A DNA stretch of 64,000 nucleotides from Rouxiella badensis. Its GTDB lineage: Bacteria; Pseudomonadota; Gammaproteobacteria; Enterobacterales; Enterobacteriaceae. The DNA lies in contig CP114060.1 in the NCBI GenBank assembly GCA_026967495.1, forward strand, positions 496,001-560,000, given 5' to 3'. Both the position numbers and the translations under genes were made by a program. A model generated the notes under the pieces. It was not told the DNA's origin. It ran no database searches and was given only the letters and a program-made list of their open reading frames with translations. Below are positions 44,371-58,653 of the stretch, one piece after another. How positions within the stretch are numbered: the stretch's first letter is position 1; the number at the start of each line of letters is the position of its first letter.

Positions 44371-44449
44371 ATTACGCGGTGCTGTTTAGGGAGGATCACA
44401 CGTATAAAAGAGGGAACTCACGGTCCCCTTTCTTATATTTGATGAAAAC

Positions 44450-45409
44450 TTATCTACCGCGAAGAGATATTTCACCACCGATAAAGGTCTTAATTTCTCC
44501 GTCAATCTCGAGCAATAAAGCGCCCTGCTGATCGATACCGCGCTCAATACCGTGGATCTCTTTATCACCAATAAGCAGTTTAACCGGCCTGTCGAGGAAG
44601 TTATCCAGATTGCGCCAACGTGGAATAAATGACGCCAGCCCCTCCTGTTCAAACTTGCGTAGTGCACCGCGCAACTCTTTCAGCAGTGTAACGGTAAGCT
44701 CGTTGCGATCGATGTCGATACCCGCTTCCTGCAGGTTAATCCAGCCCTGATTAATCACATCTGCCGCAGGTTCACGCATACGCAGATTAATGCCCGCGCC
44801 AATAACCAGATGCGCCGCATCCCCGGTTTTCCCCGTTAACTCCACCAGTATTCCCGCTAGCTTACGATCTTTCAGGTAAAGGTCGTTGGGCCACTTCACG
44901 CGTACATCTTCCGCGCCTAAATGCTGCATGACTTCGCCCATCACGATGCCGATAACCAGACTCAGGCCCATTGCTGCCGCTGGCCCCTGATCCAACTTCC
45001 AGTACATGGAAAGATAGAGATTGGAACCGAAAGGCGAGAACCACCTACGACCGCGACGCCCTCGCCCCTCCTGCTGATATTCAGCAACGCAGGCATCACC
45101 AGAGTTCAGCTCGTGAATACGATCCTGCAAATATTGATTCGTCGAATCAATGACCGGGAGAACGTCAACGTTTCCTTCAGGCAAAGCGGCCAGAATCTTG
45201 TCACTGTCTAACAGCTGTATCGAGGCTGGTAGACGATAGCCTTTTCCCGGTACGGTAAAGATGTCCAATCCCCAGTCTCGGACGGTCTGAATATGTTTAT
45301 TGATCGCCGCACGGCTCATGCCTAATTCGGTTCCGAGCTGTTCACCCGAATGAAATTCTCCGTCGGAGAGTATCGAAATCAGACGCAGCGGTACCGTAAT
45401 ATCTTTCAT
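44450..45409 (-). CDS. birA: Biotin-protein ligase / biotin operon repressor
   Basis: 319 residues (E. coli 321). N-terminal winged helix (SGEQLGTELGMSRAAINKHIQT, about 21-42) marks it as the repressor-type ligase. Biotin/AMP loop GRGRRGRRW at 115-123, KWPNDLYL and the C-terminal SH3-like domain follow. Start overlaps the murB stop by 4 bases, the usual murB-birA pair. Confidence 0.98.
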   Translation of the reverse strand: MKDITVPLRLISILSDGEFHSGEQLGTELGMSRAAINKHIQTVRDWGLDIFTVPGKGYRLPASIQLLDSDKILAALPEGNVDVLPVIDSTNQYLQDRIHELNSGDACVAEYQQEGRGRRGRRWFSPFGSNLYLSMYWKLDQGPAAAMGLSLVIGIVMGEVMQHLGAEDVRVKWPNDLYLKDRKLAGILVELTGKTGDAAHLVIGAGINLRMREPAADVINQGWINLQEAGIDIDRNELTVTLLKELRGALRKFEQEGLASFIPRWRNLDNFLDRPVKLLIGDKEIHGIERGIDQQGALLLEIDGEIKTFIGGEISLRGR

Positions 45410-46443
45410 GATAAGGCCTCAACCGCATTCACTTCACCCTGCGCCGAGATAAAGCGAACCTCAGGCTCTAGCCATACGGAAAACTTCTCGGCAACGGTAT
45501 CACGGACATAGCTTGCAAGCGCCAACACATCGGCGCTGGTGGCGTTGTGTTGGTTAATCAACACTAAAGCTTGCTGCTGATGAACGGCCGCCCCGCCAAT
45601 ATTGAATCCTTTAAGTCCAGCATTCTCAACCAGCCAGCCGGCAGCGAGTTTCACGTTGCCATCATGCTGCGGGTAAACAGGCATGTTAGGGTATTCAGCA
45701 AGCAGCGCATTGACGCGTTTGGCATCCACGATTGGGTTTTTATAGAAGCTGCCGGCATTCCCGGTTTTCGCGGGATCGGGTAATTTACTGCGCCGCATGG
45801 CGCAAACTGACTCAAATATTTGTTGAGGTGTGACGGTTGTAGGATCCATGCGGGTCAAATCACCATAGGTCAGCTTAGGCTGCCAATCTTTTTGCAGGCG
45901 TAAACCGACAGCGATGATGGCATATCCGTCACGGTAAGAATGCTTGAAAATGCTCTCACGGTAGCCAAACAGACAGTCGATAGCCGATAAACGCATCACT
46001 TCCCCGCTCTCAAGATTGAGCACATCAACATAATTACACAGGCTTTGTAGCTCAATACCGTATGCACCGATATTTTGAATTGGGGCAGAACCCACGCATC
46101 CCGGGATTAGTGCCAGATTTTCCAGCCCAGCGATGTTGTTTTCCAGAGTGTGACAAACCAGTTGGTGCCAGTTTTCTCCAGCACCTACGTGTAGCAGCCA
46201 TTCGCTGTCGGTTTGCGTAATATCGATGCCTTTAAGGCGATTTACGGCAACGATCCCTGCAAAGTTTTCCAGAAATAGAACGTTACTGCCTTCGCCGAGG
46301 AGCAATAGAGGCTGATGATTTTTTTGGGCAAGGTGCCAGGCTTCGGTCAGATGCTCACTACGCGTTGCGGTGATAATTTGTGATGCCTGCGCGTCGATAG
46401 CGAAGGTATTAAGATTTTTTAGTGATGTGTCGTGACTCGACAT
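45406..46443 (-). CDS. murB: UDP-N-acetylenolpyruvoylglucosamine reductase
   Basis: FAD-dependent reductase of peptidoglycan precursor synthesis. 345 residues (E. coli 342). FAD-binding LLLGEGSNVLFLENFAG, LIPGCVGSAPIQNIGAYG, the GNAGSFYKNP loop with the proton-donor Ser, and C-terminal Glu region WLEPEVRFI. Lies just downstream of rrn 2 in chromosomal order but on the same strand. Confidence 0.98.
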   Translation of the reverse strand: MSSHDTSLKNLNTFAIDAQASQIITATRSEHLTEAWHLAQKNHQPLLLLGEGSNVLFLENFAGIVAVNRLKGIDITQTDSEWLLHVGAGENWHQLVCHTLENNIAGLENLALIPGCVGSAPIQNIGAYGIELQSLCNYVDVLNLESGEVMRLSAIDCLFGYRESIFKHSYRDGYAIIAVGLRLQKDWQPKLTYGDLTRMDPTTVTPQQIFESVCAMRRSKLPDPAKTGNAGSFYKNPIVDAKRVNALLAEYPNMPVYPQHDGNVKLAAGWLVENAGLKGFNIGGAAVHQQQALVLINQHNATSADVLALASYVRDTVAEKFSVWLEPEVRFISAQGEVNAVEALS

Positions 46444-46558
46444 AACGCAGTTTACTCGCTCATTCGTGGCTTAATTAGCTCTAGTTTACCCGATCCTGCC
46501 GAGGGTGACGCGAATGTTTTTAGGTACCATAAGGCGAAAATGGTCAGTAAACGCGCAC

Positions 46559-46589
46559 AAAAAAGCCCCTGTCGTCAGACAGGGGCCTT
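46559..46589 (-). terminator. rrn operon 2 terminator T2
   Basis: Same GCCCCTGT/ACAGGGGC hairpin with T6 as in rrn 1. Repeat homology between the operons ends a few bases beyond, near 46537. Confidence 0.88.
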
Positions 46590-46621
46590 CTCTTGAGCTG
46601 GAATTTCTTAAATCACCGACG

Positions 46622-46651
46622 AGAAAAAGCCCCAGTCTTTCGACTAGGGCT
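46622..46651 (-). terminator. rrn operon 2 terminator T1
   Basis: Same AGCCCTAGTC-GAAA-GACTGGGGCT hairpin and T5 as in rrn 1, directly after 5S. Confidence 0.88.
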
Positions 46652-46664
46652 TGTTCTTTATTTG

Positions 46665-46784
46665 ATGCCTGGCAGTTCCCTACTCTCGCATGGGGAGACC
46701 CCACACTACCATCGGCGCTACGGCGTTTCACTTCTGAGTTCGGCATGGGGTCAGGTGGGACCACCGCGCTACTGCCGCCAGGCA
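46665..46784 (-). rRNA. rrf: 5S ribosomal RNA (rrn 2)
   Basis: 120 bases, identical to the copy at 7754-7873. Confidence 0.98.
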
Positions 46785-46903
46785 AATTCTGTTTCATCCC
46801 AACCGCTTTCCACATTCCTGCAGGCCGCCATCAGAACCAATCTTTGAACAAGCTGATTTCTTGAAACTTTCGTCTCGTCTCTCTAAAACACCTTCGGTGT
46901 TGT

Positions 46904-49809
<2,906 letters not shown>

Positions 49810-49972
49810 TCACAACCCGAAGGTGTCTTATAAACTCATAAAGAGTGACAACATTCGAGGCTGCGATTATTTGAGAGACTCTAATACAGGTGCGCATAAC
49901 TCAGTACTTCTACGGAGAGTTATGTTCAGCTGTATCATTTCAATTTTTCAGCTTGTTCCAGATTGTTAAAGA

Positions 49973-49985
49973 GCAATATCTTAAA
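49973..49985 (-). promoter_or_regulatory. rrn 2 spacer boxA
   Basis: TGCTCTTTAACAA between tRNA-Glu and 23S, matching the leader boxA at 51983-51995. Confidence 0.8.
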
Positions 49986-50067
49986 CACGACTCGTTAAAG
50001 TCATCTTTAAGATAAATTCTGACCCGCTAAGGTACAGAGTGATAATGTCTTTCACACATTATCGGCG

Positions 50068-50143
50068 TGGCGTCCCCAAGGGGATTCGAACCCCTGTTAC
50101 AGCCGTGAAAGGGCAGTGTCCTAGGCCTCTAGACGATGGGGAC
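50068..50143 (-). tRNA. gltT: tRNA-Glu (TTC)
   Basis: 76 bases with CCA; acceptor GTCCCCA/TGGGGAC, anticodon loop CTTTCAC. Sole tRNA of the rrn 2 spacer, in contrast to Ile-Ala in rrn 1. Confidence 0.97.
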
Positions 50144-50286
50144 ACGAAAATGCCGCACCAGGTGATAAAACCCGGCGCTTCTTTCGTATCAGCGTAAGGT
50201 TTCCCTTACTGCATCAACAGGTAGCGCTTGCTCGTTTACATCTATCAGACAATCTGTGTGGACACTGCACAATGCGTATCTTGAGG

Positions 50287-51828
<1,542 letters not shown>

Positions 51829-51982
51829 AAAGTTCGATTTGCTGAAACAAGTTCAGCGATGCTCAAAGTTACTTCACATCATTCATAATGAATTACTGCT
51901 TGGTCACTCTAAGACTTGATATTTTTTGCCACCGAGGTGGCTGATATCGCCTTGTGAGTGCCCACACAGATTGTCTGATAAA

Positions 51983-51995
51983 TTGTTAAAGAGCA
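51983..51995 (-). promoter_or_regulatory. rrn 2 leader boxA
   Basis: TGCTCTTTAACAA in the rrn direction; sequence identity with the rrn 1 leader stops just upstream, near 51997. Confidence 0.85.
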
Positions 51996-52037
51996 GTGCC
52001 GCTGTTCGCAATGAATCTTATGCGGCGCGGGAGGTGC

Positions 52038-52065
52038 ATATTACGCTTTCCCGCTGAAGAGTCAA
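52038..52065 (-). promoter_or_regulatory. rrn 2 promoter P2
   Basis: TTGACT, 16-base spacer, TAATAT, then GCACCTCC. Homologous in layout to rrn 1 P2 although flanks differ. Confidence 0.83.
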
Positions 52066-52156
52066 GAGTTTTTCTTTCGAATCTTTCTTTTTCTCTTCCC
52101 GACCCGGCGACTTGGTTCTCGTTAGAGGAGTCGTTGTTCCCGGTCAGTGGAGGCGC

Positions 52157-52184
52157 ATTATAGGGAGTTTCTGAGGGGCCGCAA
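52157..52184 (-). promoter_or_regulatory. rrn 2 promoter P1
   Basis: TTGCGG, 16-base spacer, TATAAT, then GCGCCTCC; A/T-rich tract (TTTTTTAAAAAAGG) immediately upstream of -35 as a likely UP element. Together with P2 and the leader it fills the 425-base gap between 16S and hemG. Confidence 0.85.
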
Positions 52185-52253
52185 CCCCTTTTTTAAAAAA
52201 CCCGCACGACCGCTTACTTTTTCTACAAAAGGGTTATTTAAGACCCTTTTGGA

Positions 52254-52787
52254 CTATATTTTGACCGCTAATTTGTCAAAATCGACGGCAAACTGCTTCA
52301 CCTGTTCCCAATCCGTATATTCAACTTCTTTACTGGTGTCCGTTTCTCCCTTGGTAATACGCATAATTAACTGGATCATGACTTTATCCAGCCAACCATA
52401 ACGGGGATAACGCAGTGCACCGGCAAAGACGCCACACTGCGTCGGTTTCCACGGCGTCGCCAAAAGGAACTTACGCGTATAGGCGTTGGTCTGCGGAGAA
52501 CGTTTCTCAGGTTTACGTGCGGTCAGGTTCACCGAGAAAAACGCTGACGGCATCGCGTTAAGCCGCTCGACGTGACGTTTCACAAACTTGTCGAGCAATG
52601 GAGAAAAGTGGCCATAGCGAATAGAAGCGCCAATCATCACCTTGCCGTAGCGAGACAAGTCGATCGCGTCGGCGTCCTGAAGGTCCATGACGTCACACTC
52701 CCCCTCTTCTTTAATAATGTTACCTATATAAGAAGCGATGGCGTGGGTCTGCCCATCTCGGCTGGAATAAAGTACCAAGGCTTTCAT
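52254..52787 (-). CDS. hemG: Menaquinone-dependent protoporphyrinogen oxidase
   Basis: Flavodoxin-like enzyme oxidising protoporphyrinogen IX. 177 residues from ATG 52787 (E. coli 181): FMN-binding MKALVLYSSRDGQTHAIASYIG, GASIRYGHF, and the HemG-specific loop ARKPEKRSPQTNAYTRKFL. AAAGGAAACC precedes the chosen ATG; an in-frame start 30 bases upstream is less likely. Follows trkH, as in E. coli. Confidence 0.96.
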   Translation of the reverse strand: MKALVLYSSRDGQTHAIASYIGNIIKEEGECDVMDLQDADAIDLSRYGKVMIGASIRYGHFSPLLDKFVKRHVERLNAMPSAFFSVNLTARKPEKRSPQTNAYTRKFLLATPWKPTQCGVFAGALRYPRYGWLDKVMIQLIMRITKGETDTSKEVEYTDWEQVKQFAVDFDKLAVKI

Positions 52788-52824
52788 CCGGGTTTCCTTT
52801 CTTAATAATGAATCCATGAGCTGC

Positions 52825-54273
52825 TTACTCCTTCCAGAAGGTTGGGGTAAACAGGACTAACAGGGTAAATACCTCAAGGCGACCAAACAGCATGGTCACG
52901 ATCAGTATCCATTTGGCGACAGAGTTCATGGACTGGAAGTTGTCCGCCACGACACCGAGACCCGGCCCAAGGTTGTTGAGCGTTGCCGTCACGGCGGCAA
53001 AGGCCGAGAAGTTATCCACCCCGGTCGCGACAATCGCCAACATGCTGACAATAAACACCAGCGCGTAGGCGGAGAAGAATCCCCACACGGCCTCAATAAT
53101 ACGTTCGGGCAACGCACGATTACCCAGCTTGATGGTGTAGACGGCGTTCGGATGGACCAGGCGTTTCAGCTCACGCGAACCCTGGAGGTACAGCAATAGA
53201 ATACGAATAACCTTTAGCCCCCACCCGTCGATCCTGCGCATCCCCCGATAAAGGCAGAACAGAGCAGCAGAATCGGCAGGAACAGCGGCCATTTGGAAAT
53301 ACTGTCGGTGGTGTAACCCGCCGTTGTCGCCATCGATACCACCTGGAAGAACGCCTGATTCAGTGTCTCAAGCCCTGAAGTATAGGTATCGTGCAGCCAG
53401 AGAACCGAGGTACACACCACCACCAGCGTAAACTGTACGCCGATGAACATGCGGAATTCCGGGTCACGCCAGTAAACCTTGATATTGCGGCCGCTGAGCA
53501 GGGCAAAGTGCAAACCGTAGTTACAGCCGGAGATAAGCAGGAAGATGGCGATGATGGTATTGATAGTACCACTGTGGAAGTAGCCGATGCTGGCATCATG
53601 GGTCGAGAACCCTCCGAGTGCGATAGTCGAGAAGCTGTGCCCAATCGCATCGAAGCCGGACATCCCGGCACCCCAGAGTGACAGCGCACAGACGATGGTC
53701 AACAGAATATAGATGAGCCACAGCGTCTTGGCGGTCTCGGCGATGCGCGGACGCATCTTATTATCCTTCAGCGGCCCCGGCATCTCGGCGCGATAAAGCT
53801 GCATCCCCCACGCCGAGGATAGGAAGAATGGCCACCGCCAGCACAATGATTCCCATCCCGCCGAACCACTGCAGCATCTGACGATAGAACAGAATAGCGT
53901 GCGGCAGACTGTCGAGGCCCACCAGCGTGGTCGCGCCAGTCGTCGTCAGCCCGGAAAACGATTCGAAAAAGGCGTCAGTAACAGAAAGGTTTGGATGCTC
54001 CGAGAACAGGAAAGGTAAAGCCCCCACGCTGCCGAGCACGGTCCAGAATAGCACCACGATGAGAAATCCCTCACGCGGTTTAAGCTCGCTACGCTGCTTG
54101 CGGTTGGGTACCCAAAGTAACAGGCCGATGGCCAGCGCAACGAAAAACGTCTCACTGAACGCGCGCCCGGCCCCGTCTCGATAAATTAAAGCCACTAAGC
54201 CGGGAATAATCATCGTTCCGGAGAACAGGATGACGAGTACCCCGACGATGCGGGTTATGGCACGGAAATGCAT
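52825..54273 (-). CDS. trkH: Trk potassium uptake protein TrkH (two frame breaks)
   Basis: Ion-conducting subunit of the Trk K+ system, inner membrane. Selectivity-filter repeats include ESFSGLTTTGATTL, GHSFSTIALGGFSTHDAS, SMATTAGYTTDS and NNLGPGLGVV. Frame breaks sit at 53805-53809 (C run two short, between ILGVG and GMQLYRAEMPGPLKDNKM) and 53218-53222 (C run one short, between GCAGSTGGG and LKVIRILLL). Restoring three bases gives 483 residues, the E. coli length. Between yigZ and hemG. Confidence 0.95.
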
Positions 54274-54312
54274 GCTGGCGCGTTCCTCAGCAGATAAATT
54301 GCGATAGATTGA

Positions 54313-54921
54313 TCAAACAGGCTGCAAAACCAGCGAACCGCGACTGAGGTTAAAAAGTCGATTCGCTATTTCTGCCGCTTCATATGCTGGCAACGCCAGG
54401 CGCAGGTCCACGGCGGCACCGTATTCACTTTGTACTATGCTGCCACCGACCTGCTGGAGTAACGTCTCAACCATCGAGATTTGTGCATAGTCGCAGCGCA
54501 GCAAAAACTCGGTCTGTGGCACGCGTTCAATAACGGACAGCTGAGCCAATGCCAGCTGCACACCGTTACCGTAGGCGCGGACCAGGCCACCGGTACCCAG
54601 CTTTATGCCGCCGTAGTAGCGAACCACCACAGCGGTAATCTCCCCTATCCCACTGCCCATCAGCTGTCCGAGTATTGGCTTTCCGGCGGTGCCCGCAGGC
54701 TCGCCGTCATCCGAGAATCCCAGCTGTTGAGAGTCGCTGGGCGCACCCGCTACAAAGGCCCAGCAGTGATGACGCGCAGAAGGATGCTGGCTCTTCACCT
54801 GCTGGATAAACGCCTTCGCCGCTTCAACGCCCGGCGTCGGTTGCAGAAGCGTGATAAAACGACTCTTCTTTATCTCTTCGCTAATCTCGACCGACTGAGC
54901 AGGAACAGGATAAGGCTGCAT
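54313..54921 (-). CDS. yigZ: IMPACT-family protein YigZ
   Basis: 202 residues. N-terminal IMPACT (UPF0029) domain: EISEEIKKSRFIT, HPSARHHCWAFVAG, FSDDGEPAGTAGKPIL, VVVRYYGGIKLGTGGLVRAYG; C-terminal DUF1949 domain. Biochemical role in bacteria is not settled. ATG 54921 overlaps the pepQ stop (TGATG), implying coupled translation. Confidence 0.95.
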   Translation of the reverse strand: MQPYPVPAQSVEISEEIKKSRFITLLQPTPGVEAAKAFIQQVKSQHPSARHHCWAFVAGAPSDSQQLGFSDDGEPAGTAGKPILGQLMGSGIGEITAVVVRYYGGIKLGTGGLVRAYGNGVQLALAQLSVIERVPQTEFLLRCDYAQISMVETLLQQVGGSIVQSEYGAAVDLRLALPAYEAAEIANRLFNLSRGSLVLQPV

Positions 54922-56252
54922 CACGCCAGCTTCAGGTCGCGGGTCATGTTTTCAATACGATTATCATGGATAACAATATTGTCTTCGATACGAATCCCGC
55001 CAAACGGCTTCAACGCATCGATTTTTGCCCAGTCAAAATGATTACTGAACTGACCTTCACGCCACGGCGCGAGCAGTGATTCGATAAAGTACAGGCCCGG
55101 TTCGATGGTCAGCACCATGCCCGGCTGAACAATACGGGTACAGCGAAGATACGGATACTGTGACGGCGCGGCAAGATGAGTGCCGTTTTCGTCCTGCATG
55201 AATCCGCCGACGTCATGAACCTGTAGACCCAGCGGATGCCCCAGACCGTGCGGCAGGAAAGGTCCCGTCAGATTCTGCTCGACCATCGCCTCTTCACTCA
55301 TACCCACCACCAGCCCGTGCGACTTAAGAAGACGCGCGATGCGATGATGCATCTGAACATGATAGTCGCTATAGCGCACACCGGGTTTTATCGTATCGAT
55401 CAACGCCTGCTGTTCGGTATTGAGGTCCTTCACCAGCGCGGCAAAAGCATTGTCACTTTTTGCCGCGTAGGTGCGCGTCAAGTCAGCAGCGTAGCCGTTG
55501 TACTCGGCACCGGCGTCAATCAGGAAGCTACGCATCTCGGCCGGTGGGCGATGTTCAAGCGTGGTGTAATGCAGAACCGACGCGTGTTCGTTCAGCGCCA
55601 CAATATTGCCGTAAGGCACTTCGGTTTCACGATGACCGGTAGCGGTCAGGTACGCCATACTGATGTCAAATTCGCTCATGCCGGAGAGGAAGGCCTCTTT
55701 CGCCGCGCGATGGCCACTCACTGCCAGCTTCTGCGCTTCACGCATACAGGCCACTTCGTAGCCGGTCTTGTAGGCGCGATGGTAGTGCAGATAATCCAGC
55801 ACCGCCTTTGGATTAAGGTGGTCAGCAGAAATACCGAGGTTCAGCGCACGCGCTGGGCTGTAACCGATATACGCCACGCGAGACAAATCGGCAGGCAGCT
55901 GCGCTTTAATGGCGTCCGCTTTTGCAAGCGGCAACACCTGAACGTCTTTGGTCCAGAACGAGTCAGGCAGCGGCTCTACGCTGTGCCAGTAATCCACCGG
56001 TGAATAGAACCACAGTTTCGGCGGGTTCACGCCATCGACCCACAGCCAGCAGTTTGGCACTTGCGTGACAGGAACCCAGGCCTTGAACTGCGGGTTCACC
56101 TTGAAGGGATAGCTGTAGTCATCGAGGAAGGAAATCTGCAGCTCGCCCGAGTGAATTAGCAGGGCATCAAGCTGATTGCGGTGCAGAATTTCGAGGGTAC
56201 GTGCCTGTAAAACGGCGATATGTTCTTTATAGAGTGTAGAGAGAGATTCCAT
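54921..56252 (-). CDS. pepQ: Xaa-Pro dipeptidase (prolidase)
   Basis: Pita-bread fold metalloprotease cleaving X-Pro dipeptides. 443 residues, equal to E. coli, from ATG 56252 (MESLSTLYKEHI). Metal ligands in FLIDAGAEYNGYAADLTRTY (two Asp), GLGHPLGLQVHD (His), TIEPGLYFI (Glu) and GGIRIEDNIVI (Glu). Divergent from fadB across a 200-base region. Confidence 0.97.
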   Translation of the reverse strand: MESLSTLYKEHIAVLQARTLEILHRNQLDALLIHSGELQISFLDDYSYPFKVNPQFKAWVPVTQVPNCWLWVDGVNPPKLWFYSPVDYWHSVEPLPDSFWTKDVQVLPLAKADAIKAQLPADLSRVAYIGYSPARALNLGISADHLNPKAVLDYLHYHRAYKTGYEVACMREAQKLAVSGHRAAKEAFLSGMSEFDISMAYLTATGHRETEVPYGNIVALNEHASVLHYTTLEHRPPAEMRSFLIDAGAEYNGYAADLTRTYAAKSDNAFAALVKDLNTEQQALIDTIKPGVRYSDYHVQMHHRIARLLKSHGLVVGMSEEAMVEQNLTGPFLPHGLGHPLGLQVHDVGGFMQDENGTHLAAPSQYPYLRCTRIVQPGMVLTIEPGLYFIESLLAPWREGQFSNHFDWAKIDALKPFGGIRIEDNIVIHDNRIENMTRDLKLA

Positions 56253-56409
56253 CGACCTGTCCTTTACTGGATTCATACGATAAATGAAAAACGTTGCCGC
56301 ATCTTATCACAGCCCGATGTCAGCCGTAGCCCCGTGGGCTTTGTGATCTTGCCTGCAAATATCAATCAGCTCATTTGCATTTCGTTAACATCAAAACCAC
56401 ACTCCTTTC

Positions 56410-56426
56410 ATCTGGTCATACCAGAT
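56410..56426. promoter_or_regulatory. FadR operator upstream of fadB
   Basis: ATCTGGTCATACCAGAT, a 17-bp near-perfect palindrome, matches the E. coli fadBA FadR site (ATCTGG-N5-CCAGAT). It lies 27 bases before the fadB start, consistent with repression of fadBA until long-chain acyl-CoA releases FadR. Confidence 0.88.
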
Positions 56427-56452
56427 CATCACCGATGATTCAGGAGAGAGAC

Positions 56453-58642
56453 ATGCTCTACCAAGGCGAAACACTACACCTACACTGGCTCGAAGACGGG
56501 ATTGCCGAGCTGGTGTTTGATGCTCCAGGCTCCGTTAATAAACTCGACACTCAGACCGTTGCCAGTCTGGGCGAGGCGATTTCTATACTCGAGAAAAGTA
56601 CTGAATTAAAAGGTTTACTGCTTAGTTCGGCCAAGCCCGCGTTTATCGTCGGCGCCGATATTACCGAGTTCCTGTCACTGTTTACCGCTCCGGCCGAAAA
56701 GCTGCAACAATGGCTGGGCTTTGCTAACGGCATTTTCTGCCGTCTTGAAGATCTCCCCGTGCCCACCGTATCGGCCATTAGTGGCTATGCGTTGGGCGGT
56801 GGATGTGAATGTGTATTAGCCACCGACTTTCGCGTCGCGACAGCGGATACCCGTATCGGCCTGCCTGAAACCCGTTTAGGCATTATGCCGGGCTTCGGTG
56901 GCTCCGTGCGTTTGCCGCGCCTGCTGGGCGCAGACAGCGCGTTAGAAATTATTGCGGCGGGTAAAGACCTCAGCGGCGACGAAGCCCTGAAGGTCGGTCT
57001 GGTCGACGCCGTCGTCAGCGTCGAGAAACTTCACGACTCCGCGCTAACCGTCCTGCGTGAGGCGATAGCGGGCAAGCTGGACTGGCGCGCTGCGCGTCAG
57101 CCTAAACTTTTACCGCTCAAACTCAGCCGCATTGAGGCGACGATGAGTTTTAGCGTAGCAAAAAGCATGGTGCTGCAAACCGCGGGCAAACACTATCCCG
57201 CACCGATGACCGCCGTCAAAACCATTGAAGCCGCCGCGACGCTAGGTCGTGATGAAGCGCTTGCGCTGGAAACCGGCAGCTTCGTCCCCCTCGCACAGTC
57301 TGCCGAGGCCCGTGCACTGGTGGGTATCTTCCTCAACGATCAGCTCGTAAAAAGCAAAGCCAAAAAACTAGCAGGCAGCAACGGCAAGCCTGAACAGGCG
57401 GCGGTACTGGGCGCGGGTATCATGGGCGGCGGGATTGCCTATCAGTCGGCGCTGAAGGGCGTGCCGGTCATCATGAAGGATATCAACGATAAATCGCTGC
57501 ATTTGGGGATGAACGAAGCGGCCAAGCTGCTGAACAAACAGCTTGAGCGCGGCAAGATTGATGGCCTTAAGATGGCAAAGATCCTCTCGACTATCCAACC
57601 GACACTCAGCTACAGCGGCATTGAACGCGCTCAGGTTGTGGTTGAAGCCGTGGTTGAGAATCCAAAGGTCAAAGCTGCGGTGCTGGCCGAGGCCGAAGCG
57701 TTGCTTGAGAGCAACGCGGTTCTGGCTTCCAATACCTCGACCATTCCTATCGACACGCTGGCGGCGGCTCTTAAGCGCCCTGAGAATTTCTGCGGCATGC
57801 ACTTCTTTAACCCGGTACACCGTATGCCGCTGGTTGAAATCATCCGCGGCAGCAAGACCTCCGAACAGACGCTGTCCCGCGTGGTGGCCTACGCCTCAGC
57901 AATGGGCAAAACGCCTATCGTGGTAAATGACTGTCCAGGATTCTTCGTCAATCGCGTGCTGTTCCCTTACTTCGCCGGCTTTAGCCTGTTGATGCGTGAC
58001 GGCGCGGACTTCATTCAGATTGATAAAGTGATGGAAAAACAGTTTGGCTGGCCAATGGACTCGGCTTACCTGCTCGACGTGGTAGGTATCGACACCGCGC
58101 ATCACGCCCACGCGGTCATGGCCAACGGCTTCCCGGACAGGATGGCCAAAGACTATCGAGATGTGATTGATATCCTGTTTGACGCTGAACGTTTTGGGCA
58201 AAAAAATCAGCTTGGCTTCTATCGCTACAGCGAAGACAGCAAGGGCAAACCGCGTAAAGATCAGGACGCCGAGGTGAATACGCTGTTGGCACAGGCTGAT
58301 GCGAAGCCGACGACCTTCAGCCCTGAAGAAATTATCGCGCGGATGATGATCCCAATGATTAACGAAGTCGTGCGCTGCCTTGAGGAAGGGATTATAGCCA
58401 GTCCGGCCGAAGCGGATATGGCGCTGGTCTACGGTATTGGTTTCCCTCCGTTCCACGGCGGCGTATTCCGTTATCTGGATACCCTAGGCACTGCAAAATA
58501 CCTGCAGCTTACCGAACACTACGCCCATCTCGGCCCACTCTATCAGGCGCCCGACGGCCTGCGCCGCAAAGCTGAGATGAATGAAAGCTATTATCCACAG
58601 CCCGTACCCTTGGCTGATATCAACATGGGCCGTCAGGCATAA
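56453..58642 (+). CDS. fadB: Fatty-acid oxidation complex alpha subunit
   Basis: 729 residues, the E. coli length. The N-terminal crotonase domain (SGYALGGGCECVLATDFRVA; LGIMPGFGGSVRLPRL) performs enoyl-CoA hydration; the C-terminal 3-hydroxyacyl-CoA dehydrogenase has NAD motif VLGAGIMGGGIAYQSA (around residue 315), SNTSTIPI, MHFFNPVHRMPLVE and NDCPGFFVNR. ATG 56453 is chosen for the CAGGAGAGAG ribosome site and length. 11 bases before fadA; frame intact. Confidence 0.98.
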   Translation: MLYQGETLHLHWLEDGIAELVFDAPGSVNKLDTQTVASLGEAISILEKSTELKGLLLSSAKPAFIVGADITEFLSLFTAPAEKLQQWLGFANGIFCRLEDLPVPTVSAISGYALGGGCECVLATDFRVATADTRIGLPETRLGIMPGFGGSVRLPRLLGADSALEIIAAGKDLSGDEALKVGLVDAVVSVEKLHDSALTVLREAIAGKLDWRAARQPKLLPLKLSRIEATMSFSVAKSMVLQTAGKHYPAPMTAVKTIEAAATLGRDEALALETGSFVPLAQSAEARALVGIFLNDQLVKSKAKKLAGSNGKPEQAAVLGAGIMGGGIAYQSALKGVPVIMKDINDKSLHLGMNEAAKLLNKQLERGKIDGLKMAKILSTIQPTLSYSGIERAQVVVEAVVENPKVKAAVLAEAEALLESNAVLASNTSTIPIDTLAAALKRPENFCGMHFFNPVHRMPLVEIIRGSKTSEQTLSRVVAYASAMGKTPIVVNDCPGFFVNRVLFPYFAGFSLLMRDGADFIQIDKVMEKQFGWPMDSAYLLDVVGIDTAHHAHAVMANGFPDRMAKDYRDVIDILFDAERFGQKNQLGFYRYSEDSKGKPRKDQDAEVNTLLAQADAKPTTFSPEEIIARMMIPMINEVVRCLEEGIIASPAEADMALVYGIGFPPFHGGVFRYLDTLGTAKYLQLTEHYAHLGPLYQAPDGLRRKAEMNESYYPQPVPLADINMGRQA

Positions 58643-58653
58643 GGAGCGGAATC

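Noticed and set aside
44398..44440. Hairpin-like AGAGGGA/TCCCCTTT between coaA and birA as a terminator
   Set aside because: Stem is short and imperfect, with only a weak T run; possible but not firm enough to list.
55236..56003. A 255-codon open frame antisense to pepQ
   Set aside because: Opposite a well-supported, family-length prolidase gene; no domain and no promoter context.
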